Shown one piece after another: positions 57,792 to 64,000 of a stretch of 64,000 nucleotides of DNA. Every line of letters begins with the position of its first letter. The stretch's first letter is position 1. Origin of the DNA: Anaerolineae bacterium (lineage in GTDB: Bacteria > Chloroflexota > Anaerolineae > 4572-78 > J111); the NCBI GenBank assembly GCA_023382535.1, contig JAHDWA010000028.1, forward strand, positions 1 to 64,000, given 5' to 3'. The notes under the pieces are model-generated. The model saw nothing but the letters and a program-made list of their open reading frames with translations, did no database searches and was not told the origin of the DNA. The translations under genes were made by a program, and so were the position numbers.

Positions 57792-60302
57792 ATGACCGCC
57801 GAAATTACAACCGTCATTGGCCAGCTTAACATTGTGGGAGGCAATTGGCGCGGCGATGCGCCCAACCAGGTGGCCGTGCGCGAGCCAAAATCGGCGGGAA
57901 CGCCCGGCGCGGGCAAGGGTGATTTGTTTATCCTGGTCGAGGTGCGCGGAGCCAAATCAGATTACAGGACGCTGGAGCAAAAACTGGCCGGCCTGATCCG
58001 TGACACCTATTATTTGGATCAGGGTTCGGTAACTGCCAGCCTGCGCCGCGCGCTCCAGGCAGCGGGCGACCAACTTTATGAGCGCAATCTCCAGGTCGGG
58101 GTAGATGAGCGCGTGATTGCCGGAGCGGTCGCCGTGGTGATGAGCGGCGAGGATGCCTTTGCAGCCCAAATCGGGCCGGCAGCCCTGTTTGGGGTATTAG
58201 GCGACCGTGTCCAGCGCTACCCGGCCCAATCCGTCTGGCTGGATGAAGCTCTGCCGCCGCGCCCGGCAAAAGGACAGCGCAGCGCCGACGACGTCAACGA
58301 GTCGGCTTTAGGCATCCAGGCGATTGTCGAGCCGAATCTTTACCACTTGCGGGTCAGTCCGCAGGATGTCCTGGTTCTGGCCGACAGCGGCCTGGCCGGC
58401 CAACTGCCCCTCAGCGATGTGGCCAGGGCGGTAGCGGGACAAAACATCAAAGCAGCCATCAAAAACCTGGGGCAGGTAGCCCAGGCCAGCAACTGCTCAG
58501 CCCTGGCCTTGATGGTTGTCGAAGAAACGCCTTCAACTCTTGGCTCTTTTTTGAAAAAGAATGCACCGCCAGCTTCGCGCAGGGGAACGGCTGCCGAAGC
58601 CGAAGCGGCAGTCGAAGCGATGGCCGAGACGCAGCCGGCTTTTGGAGGCAGGCCGACAGGCAAGACCCGGTCCAGCTCATCCCCCCAAGTCCAATGGCTG
58701 GGAGTCTTCTCTAAAAAACCTGCGCCAGCCGGTGAAACAGAAGAAGACGAAGGCGTTGAGGATAATTTTTCCCAGGAGGAAGACAGCTCGCCACCTCCAA
58801 AAGTTCGGGCATCTGGGCGGAGTGCTGCACCCAGAGAAAGTTACTACGCCGAGGAGAAAACGGCGCGTGAAGCCAAAGTTATGGCCTCGGTGGCGCACGG
58901 TTCAAACTTTGAGCCGGAACTACGGCGGATGCATCCTGCTGAACGACCGGCGGTCTCGCCCGGCGGGATTTTTCGCTGGTTAAGTATGATTGTTTTGCTG
59001 CCCCTGGCCCTGCTGGGGCGGGGGGTGAGCGCCATGTTCAAGCTGGGTTCAGGAGAGGCAGAGGGTCATGGTCAGCGCCTGGCCGGGGCGCAGGCTTATC
59101 GGCAGCAGCCGGCGGCAGCGCCGCTCCTCTCGTGGAAGTTGTTGCTTGTTATATCTCTGGCCATTCCCCTCCTGGTTGGGCTGATTGTCGGCATTATTTA
59201 CTGGCAAAAGGGCCGGCAGCGTGAGGCGGAGTACACTGAATTTGTGACCGGCGCTCAAAACAAATTTCAACAAGCGCAAACCGCTGACCCCAGCGCCGCC
59301 CTGGGCTTTATGGCCGAGGCTGAAACCTTGCTGCTTGAAGCCGAAAAAATTAAAGCCGGTCAGCCAGAAATTACCGAGCTGCGCCAAAAAATGGCCGAGC
59401 AAACCGATCATGTCGGCAATGTGCAGCGGCTGTATTACTTGCCGCAACTGCGCCAGTACACCGACGAGGGCACCCAGCTCAAAGGCCTTTTGGTCCAGGG
59501 AGTTGAATTGTATGTACTCGACGCCGGGACTGACCGCATTTTCCATCACCGCCTGGACGATCTGGGCGAGGCGCTGCTGCCGGATGACCAATCGCTCCTG
59601 GTGGTCTCACGCGGGCAGGCCGTGGATAGTGTAACGGTAGGCGATTTACTGGGGATGACCTGGATGCCGGCAGGCGGCAACCGCCAAACCAGCGATTTGA
59701 TTGTGCTGAACAGCACCGGCTTGTTGGAGTACAACTCCAGTTGGGGCATTACCACCTCTACCCTGGCCACGCCTGCCACTCCGTTTGGGCTGCCGGCGGC
59801 GGTAGACAGCTTTTTTGGCAACTTTTACATCCTGGACCCTCCGGCCAACAAGCTGTGGCGCTATATCCCCACCGCCGATGGCTACAGCGCCGCCCCGGAA
59901 AGTTATTTTCCCGCCAACCAGCCTATTGATTTGACGGGCAGCGTTGATCTGGCTATTGATGGAGCGGTTTATATCCTTTACAAGGATGGCCGAATCAGCA
60001 AGTTCGAAGGGGGTCAGCAGGCCGGATTTAACCTGACCGGGCTGGATAAGCCCTTGAGCAATCCGGTGGCAATCTTCACCGCCCCTAATGAGTTGGTCCA
60101 GCATATCTATGTCGCCGATGCCGGCAACCGGCGGGTGGTCCAGCTTAATAAAGATGGCGCTTTTGTCCGCCAATTCAAACCGCGCGAAGGGGAAGGGGTA
60201 TCTTTTGCCGACCTCCAAGATATTTTTGTGGACGAAATTGGCGGCCGGCTCTATGTTCTGGACAGCAACAACCTCTATGTCGGCAATATTCCCAACGAGT
60301 AA
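57792..60302 (+). CDS. PP2C-like protein with membrane helix and NHL propeller
   Basis: 836 residues. Residues 1-240 resemble a PP2C phosphatase fold (DLFILVEVRG, VIAGAVAVVMSG, DVLVLADSGL), but the paired metal-binding aspartates of active PP2C enzymes (DGMGG) are not evident, so it may be inactive. A low-complexity linker (250-390), one membrane helix (about 443-465), a short coiled coil and a C-terminal NHL-like propeller (about 560-836, with FYILDPPANKLWR and IYVADAGNRRVVQLN) follow. The layout parallels the FHA-TolB protein at 29404. AGGAGG lies before the ATG. Confidence 0.85.
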   Translation: MTAEITTVIGQLNIVGGNWRGDAPNQVAVREPKSAGTPGAGKGDLFILVEVRGAKSDYRTLEQKLAGLIRDTYYLDQGSVTASLRRALQAAGDQLYERNLQVGVDERVIAGAVAVVMSGEDAFAAQIGPAALFGVLGDRVQRYPAQSVWLDEALPPRPAKGQRSADDVNESALGIQAIVEPNLYHLRVSPQDVLVLADSGLAGQLPLSDVARAVAGQNIKAAIKNLGQVAQASNCSALALMVVEETPSTLGSFLKKNAPPASRRGTAAEAEAAVEAMAETQPAFGGRPTGKTRSSSSPQVQWLGVFSKKPAPAGETEEDEGVEDNFSQEEDSSPPPKVRASGRSAAPRESYYAEEKTAREAKVMASVAHGSNFEPELRRMHPAERPAVSPGGIFRWLSMIVLLPLALLGRGVSAMFKLGSGEAEGHGQRLAGAQAYRQQPAAAPLLSWKLLLVISLAIPLLVGLIVGIIYWQKGRQREAEYTEFVTGAQNKFQQAQTADPSAALGFMAEAETLLLEAEKIKAGQPEITELRQKMAEQTDHVGNVQRLYYLPQLRQYTDEGTQLKGLLVQGVELYVLDAGTDRIFHHRLDDLGEALLPDDQSLLVVSRGQAVDSVTVGDLLGMTWMPAGGNRQTSDLIVLNSTGLLEYNSSWGITTSTLATPATPFGLPAAVDSFFGNFYILDPPANKLWRYIPTADGYSAAPESYFPANQPIDLTGSVDLAIDGAVYILYKDGRISKFEGGQQAGFNLTGLDKPLSNPVAIFTAPNELVQHIYVADAGNRRVVQLNKDGAFVRQFKPREGEGVSFADLQDIFVDEIGGRLYVLDSNNLYVGNIPNE

Positions 60303-60365
60303 ATTAAGCGCCTGATAGAAACTTACGTCATCAAAATAGTTGCCCTCGAGGCAAAAGTGTCCAAA

Positions 60366-60392
60366 AACCTCGAATGAGTTCGAGGTTTTTTT
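60366..60392 (+). terminator. Rho-independent terminator
   Basis: AACCTCGAA-TGAG-TTCGAGGTT followed by T residues, separating the NHL protein gene from the sorbitol operon. Confidence 0.92.
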
Positions 60393-60409
60393 GTTGAAAC
60401 AGAAGGCTA

Positions 60410-60509
60410 TTCACACTTGCCAAAAACTCTTCACATTATTGAATTTTCCTCTTGACAAAGTTACAAAAGAGATTTATAATAAATTCACACCTGCTAATAA
60501 AAATTCACA
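60410..60509 (+). promoter_or_regulatory. Four TTCACA half-sites around the srl promoter
   Basis: TTCACA occurs at 60410, 60430, 60484 and 60504. Members of each pair are exactly 20 bases apart and the pairs flank the -35/-10 region. This suits looping or tetrameric binding by the SorC-family regulator encoded next. Confidence 0.6.
60452..60480 (+). promoter_or_regulatory. Consensus sigma70 promoter of sorbitol operon
   Basis: TTGACA (60452-60457), exact 17-base spacer, TATAAT (60475-60480), 50 bases before the regulator gene. Confidence 0.9.
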
Positions 60510-60529
60510 TTTTCTACTAAGGTATCATC

Positions 60530-61483
60530 ATGGAAGATGACCGATTGGAACTACTAGGGCAAGTAGCATCTTGGTACTATGAGGACAATATGGACCAATC
60601 TGTTATTGCCGAGCGGATTGGAAAATCGCGTTCCATGGTTTCCAGGATCTTACAGGAGGCCCGTGAAGCGGGCCTGGTAGAAATTAAAGTAATCTTTCCC
60701 CTCAAAAGAGACAGCGACTTAGAAGCCCGCCTCTGCCAAACATTTAACCTTGCTCACGCCTATATCCTCGCTAATCCCCCTGATGATGAGCAGCTTCTCC
60801 GGCAGCGCTTAGGGAGTTTGGGAGCACGCTGCCTTCAAGATCACCTTCGTGATGGTATTAAAATTGGCCTTGGTTCGGGAACAACCGTTCACCAGGTCGT
60901 TCGAGCCATGCCGGTTATGGAGTTGAAAAATGTCCAAGTCATTCAAATTTCCGGCGCTATTGGCAGCGGCAGCCCGGCGTTCGATGGTTCCGAGCTTACG
61001 CGTTGGCTGTCCGAGAAGTTATCGGCTACTTATCATGTGCTTTATGCCCCTCTGGTTGTTAAAGACGAAGCCCTGGCCGAGTCTTTGCTGCAAGATCCGA
61101 CCATTGCTGATACCTTAACCCAGGCCAGCCAGGTGGACCTGGCCTTGATTGGGATTGGCACGCTTGACCCCGCCCTTTCCAGCTTACAACGAGTCGGATA
61201 TCTTAACGAGACAGATTTGGCTGCCTTACATCAAATTGGGGCCGTCGGCGATATTTTGTCTCGCCACTTTGATCGGCAAGGGAAACCGGTTGACCTTCCG
61301 GCCAATCGCCGTGCGATCAGTTTAGATTTAGCCACCATCCGCTCTATTCCCACTGTTATCGCCGTAGCCGGCAATGCCATCAAAGCTCCGGCAATTTTGG
61401 CAGCTTTACGGGGCGGTTTTATTAAAGTATTAGTTACCGACAGCCTCACAACCGCCCAGATTTTGGCCTTACACGGAGGATAA
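60530..61483 (+). CDS. SorC-family sugar-responsive regulator
   Basis: 317 residues. An N-terminal helix-turn-helix (about 15-52, NMDQSVIAERIGKSRSMVSR) is followed by a sugar-phosphate-binding domain with IGLGSGTTVHQVVRAMP and LALIGIGTLDPA, the SorC/DeoR-C fold. It heads the sorbitol PTS operon and probably regulates it and itself. It may be activator or repressor; the placement of half-sites on both sides of the promoter does not settle this. The RBS is poor. Confidence 0.93.
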   Translation: MEDDRLELLGQVASWYYEDNMDQSVIAERIGKSRSMVSRILQEAREAGLVEIKVIFPLKRDSDLEARLCQTFNLAHAYILANPPDDEQLLRQRLGSLGARCLQDHLRDGIKIGLGSGTTVHQVVRAMPVMELKNVQVIQISGAIGSGSPAFDGSELTRWLSEKLSATYHVLYAPLVVKDEALAESLLQDPTIADTLTQASQVDLALIGIGTLDPALSSLQRVGYLNETDLAALHQIGAVGDILSRHFDRQGKPVDLPANRRAISLDLATIRSIPTVIAVAGNAIKAPAILAALRGGFIKVLVTDSLTTAQILALHGG

Positions 61484-61488
61484 AAGCA

Positions 61489-61923
61489 ATGGATATAATT
61501 ACCAACAATCTTGGCTTCATCTTCTTGGTTTTGGTGGCACTCTGGCTCATTCAATTTGGCCTAGCTTACCGGCAAATGCGCCATTTTTACCAACGGATGA
61601 TTACCCTGCGCCGGAGCGGCTTGACCGCTGTTGGGCTGAGTGGGAATCGTTACAAGGGAAGAGCCTACGCGGTGCTCACGATTGACGAAGATGACCGGAT
61701 CATCCACGCTGAGCAGTTTTCTGGTTGGACGGTATTTGCCCAGTTAAAACCCATACCTCAATTGATCGGTATGTCTTTGCAGGAATTGTTAAACAACGAG
61801 GCAGGCCTCCCCGTATCTAAAAAGCTGCGACCTGCCTTTGCGAATGCCGCCCGCGATCTGCAAGCCGCAAGAGATAAAGGGAAAGTTAATACCTTTTCTC
61901 AAGCCAACCTGGGGATTGCTTGA
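61489..61923 (+). CDS. gutM: GutM, glucitol operon activator-like protein
   Basis: 144 residues with one N-terminal membrane helix (8-26) and a cytoplasmic domain with FYQRMITLRRSG and GRAYAVLTIDEDDRI, as in GutM. In enterobacteria GutM acts with GutR/SrlR on the sorbitol operon. Lies five bases after the SorC gene and 197 bases before srlA; I find no clear second promoter in that gap. Confidence 0.88.
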   Translation: MDIITNNLGFIFLVLVALWLIQFGLAYRQMRHFYQRMITLRRSGLTAVGLSGNRYKGRAYAVLTIDEDDRIIHAEQFSGWTVFAQLKPIPQLIGMSLQELLNNEAGLPVSKKLRPAFANAARDLQAARDKGKVNTFSQANLGIA

Positions 61924-62120
61924 TTATCGGATAAGTTTGTAACGTTAACTTCAAATCTGAACTCCTCACAGTATTGCCACAGATTTACTCACCGTAGAAG
62001 CAAGTTACAACGATGTAATTGGGTAGGAGGTGCTAATAAGACAATGCCATAGCTGAGAAGGTTTGGGAAACATTTTGTGGTAAAAATCTTTAAAAATGTA
62101 AAAATGAGGAGACTTACACT

Positions 62121-62681
62121 ATGGATTCGTTGGTTTGGTTAGCCGAACATTTCATCGGCATGTTTAAGCAAGGTGGCGACGTATTCGTCGGTCTGGTGAC
62201 AGGCATTGTTCCGCTGTTAATTATCTTGTTGACAGCGGTCAATGCCCTGATTGCCTTAATCGGCGTTGAGCGAATTAACAAGGTAGGAGAATGGGCCGCG
62301 CGCCCGGGGCTGGTTTTCTACCCGATCCGTTACCTGGTCTTACCCGTCGTATCGGTCTTCTTCCTAACCAACCCGATGGCTTATACCATGGGTCGTTTCT
62401 TGCCGGAGCGGTATAAGCCGGCCTTCTATGATGCGGCTGTCTCTTATGTGCATCCACCGGTAGGTATTTTTCCCCACATCAACCCAGGCGAACTGTTTGT
62501 CTGGCTGGGCATTGCGGCCGGTATTGAGGCTTTGGGGCTTTCGCCGGTGCCGCTGGCCATCCGCTATTTACTGATCGGCATGGTCGTCATTTTCATTCGC
62601 GGTATTGTCACCGAACGGATTACGGCGATCATGTGGGCGCGTAAGGGCGAAAAAGAGATGGCCGCCGCGGCTGCTAAATAA
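62121..62681 (+). CDS. srlA: PTS glucitol/sorbitol transporter IIC subunit
   Basis: 186 residues with four to five membrane helices; LVTGIVPLLIILLTAVNALI and AMGRFLPERYKPA-like segments (here MGRFLPERYKPAF) match the EIIC-Gut family. It forms part of the sugar channel that phosphorylates sorbitol on uptake. GAGGAG lies 9 bases before the ATG. The next gene begins 29 bases later. Confidence 0.94.
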   Translation: MDSLVWLAEHFIGMFKQGGDVFVGLVTGIVPLLIILLTAVNALIALIGVERINKVGEWAARPGLVFYPIRYLVLPVVSVFFLTNPMAYTMGRFLPERYKPAFYDAAVSYVHPPVGIFPHINPGELFVWLGIAAGIEALGLSPVPLAIRYLLIGMVVIFIRGIVTERITAIMWARKGEKEMAAAAAK

Positions 62682-62710
62682 ATAAATAAATCTAAGAGAG
62701 GTAAATAATC

Positions 62711-63244
62711 ATGGAAAAGTTCTTGGCTAGTTTCGGACGTGGTGTTGGTAAAATTGTCGGCACTTTGTATCAAGCGGGACGCGAGTCGATTGATCAGGTG
62801 CTGAAGAATATTCTCCCGTTCATGGCTTTCATTTCGCTGGTGATCGGCATCGTCGTCTATACCGGCCTCAACAATGCCGTGGCCAGTGTGCTGTCGCCGT
62901 TGGCAGGCAGCCTGATTGGGCTAATCATCATTTCCGTTATCTGCTCCATTCCGTTCTGGTCGCCGCTGTTAGGTCCAGGCGCCGTGATTGCCCAGGTGAC
63001 GGCCACCCTGTTAGGCAGCACTTTGATTGCCAACGGGTCTGTTCATCCCAGTATGGCTCTGCCGGCCCTGTTTGCCATCAATCCACAAGTCGGCGCTGAC
63101 TTTATCCCCGTTGGCCTGGCCCTGGGCGAAGCCGAACCGGAAACCGTTGAGGTAGGCGTGCCGGCCATCCTGTTTTCGCGCATGATTACGGGGCCAATTG
63201 CGGTGGTTCTGGCCTGGTTGGCCAGCTTTGGCTTATATAGTTAG
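62711..63244 (+). CDS. PTS glucitol/sorbitol membrane domain (SrlE C-terminal part)
   Basis: 177 residues corresponding to the membrane half of SrlE: KNILPFMAFISLVIGIVVYTG, LLGPGAVIAQVTATLLG and ALPALFAINPQVGADFIPVG. In enterobacteria this follows the EIIB domain in one chain. Here it is a separate gene placed before the EIIB gene. AGAGAGG precedes the ATG. It pairs with SrlA to form the transporter. Confidence 0.92.
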   Translation: MEKFLASFGRGVGKIVGTLYQAGRESIDQVLKNILPFMAFISLVIGIVVYTGLNNAVASVLSPLAGSLIGLIIISVICSIPFWSPLLGPGAVIAQVTATLLGSTLIANGSVHPSMALPALFAINPQVGADFIPVGLALGEAEPETVEVGVPAILFSRMITGPIAVVLAWLASFGLYS

Positions 63245-63273
63245 ACTTGTTAAGTAAAGCTTTCTCAAAGTTT

Positions 63274-63309
63274 GATGCTGCGGTTAGCCAGAACCCTAGC
63301 CGCAGCATC
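63274..63309 (+). other. Intercistronic 14-base-pair hairpin
   Basis: GATGCTGCGGTTAG pairs with CTAGCCGCAGCATC (one G-T) around an 8-base loop between the two SrlE-part genes. No T-run follows, so it is more likely an RNA-stability element that sets subunit ratios. Confidence 0.75.
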
Positions 63310-63337
63310 ACAGTAATCAAAATAATGGAGGAAAAAT

Positions 63338-63841
63338 ATGGGATTCTGGGATAGTTTCAAGAAAATTATGATCGGCGAAGCGCCCAAACCAGAAGAAAAA
63401 GCGGCTCCAGCAGTAGCGGTTGAAACCCAACCCGAAGCGCCGGCTACATCTGCACCAGCAGGTGACAGCCCCTATCGGCGCGTTAAAATTGAGCACGGCG
63501 CGCGTGGCTGGGGTGGCCCCCTGGTTATAGAGCCAAAACCCGACAAAAATTTGATTTACTGCGTTACCGGGGGCGGGATTCACCCGGTGGCTCAACGGAT
63601 CGCTGAGCTAACCGGCGGCCAGACATTTGACGGATTTCGCTCCAAGGCCGATTTTGAGCAGATTGCCGTAGCCGTTATTGACTGCGGCGGCACAGCCCGC
63701 GTAGGGGTATACCCTATGAAAGGAGTGCTCACGGTGGATATTCATGCCACGTCGCCTTCCGGCCCGCTGATGAAGTACATCAAAGAAACCAACTTTGTGT
63801 CCGGGGTTACGGTTGACAACATCGTTTTGTTGGATGAATAA
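63338..63841 (+). CDS. PTS glucitol/sorbitol IIB domain (SrlE N-terminal part)
   Basis: 167 residues. After an amphipathic start (GFWDSFKKIM) and an Ala/Pro/Glu linker (15-45), the EIIB-Gut domain follows with ARGWGGPLVIEPKPD, VTGGGIHPVAQRI and AVIDCGGTARVGVYP. The Cys in IDCGGT is the likely phosphorylation site by alignment with SrlE; a second Cys precedes VTGGG. The added N-terminal helix may tether it to the membrane in place of the lost fusion. GGAGG lies 6 bases before the ATG. Confidence 0.92.
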   Translation: MGFWDSFKKIMIGEAPKPEEKAAPAVAVETQPEAPATSAPAGDSPYRRVKIEHGARGWGGPLVIEPKPDKNLIYCVTGGGIHPVAQRIAELTGGQTFDGFRSKADFEQIAVAVIDCGGTARVGVYPMKGVLTVDIHATSPSGPLMKYIKETNFVSGVTVDNIVLLDE

Positions 63842-63853
63842 GACTGCCTGGAT

Positions 63854-63965
63854 AGATTCTTGACCCTCAACAAAACCAAAATTAGAGGATTTAGCTTGAG
63901 TCCTCTGTGCAGAATTCTTGACGCTCGACAAAACGAAACGTGGAGGATTTATCCCTAATTCCTCC
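63854..63965. repeat. Two tandem repeat units with covarying hairpins
   Basis: Imperfect copies at 63854-63893 and 63911-63951 share TTCTTGAC, CTC.ACAAAAC and GAGGATTTA. Each ends in a hairpin: AGAGGA/TCCTCT (63884-63906) and GGAGGA/TCCTCC (63942-63965). The outer pair changes A-T to G-C while pairing is kept. Confidence 0.7.
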
Positions 63966-64000
63966 GGTTAGGACCTTATTGTTTATTGAATCCGAAGGAC

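Overview
The window reads as a chromosomal segment of a moderately GC-rich bacterium, most likely a member of the Chloroflexota (Anaerolineae or Caldilineae type). This is inferred from gene style, because there is no rRNA or tRNA gene to confirm it. The clues are secreted proteins with Thr/Pro-rich stalks, membrane glycosyltransferase-like proteins (YfhO, DUF2723), FHA/TolB and PP2C-like/NHL membrane proteins, secreted proteins with a YLPLILK-type motif, and many short intergenic microrepeats, several of which have spread into coding sequence. I see no transposase, integrase, CRISPR array or prophage.

Layout. 62-3560: a proline-rich hypothetical protein and a YfhO-like membrane protein. 3585-7184: an ABC-2 exporter (two permeases and an ATPase) behind a regulator with two MerR domains. 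7286-10803: a four-gene redox operon with a PCYCGC lipoprotein, a membrane CuA protein, a NosR/NapH-like polyferredoxin and a CuA-cytochrome c fusion. 10812-14429: an XRE regulator with an ImmA-type metallopeptidase, divergent from a HAS-barrel protein, a HerA-like ATPase and a RecB/Cas4-type nuclease. This is the best candidate for an undescribed DNA-processing or defence system. 14579-18553: B3/4-domain protein, sortase, DUF2723 protein. 18583-25308: orphan sugar-binding lipoprotein and a nucleoside salvage block (PfkB kinase, nucleoside hydrolase, PsuG, amidohydrolase, ribokinase). 25664-27646: an AT-rich secreted DUF11 protein that looks foreign.

27763-42836 is a long minus-strand block with five radical SAM genes. 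Mixed among them are a NUDIX hydrolase, an FHA-TolB protein, a DUF3352 protein and an adjacent LprG-like lipoprotein/MFS pair resembling the mycobacterial LprG-P55 lipid exporter. 43661-48145: DUF2203, an IscA/ErpA-type Fe-S carrier, a CxxC protein, an HdrD-like membrane iron-sulfur protein and an esterase. 48529-53818: a delta-60 repeat secreted protein, MgtE, and an unusual fusion of a Rieske domain to a ThDP enzyme. 54171-60302: a stalked membrane protein, the xpt-guaA purine operon and a PP2C-like/NHL protein. 60530-63841: a sorbitol PTS operon (SorC regulator, GutM, SrlA, and SrlE split into two genes in reversed domain order) with a clear promoter and repeated operator half-sites. The operon may continue beyond the window.

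Non-coding structure is plentiful. It includes at least six hairpins with different stems but the same TTCA/TGAA loop, long perfect palindromes around GAGTGCAAA, several clear terminators, and a tandem repeat at the end of the window whose two hairpin stems differ by a compensatory base-pair change.
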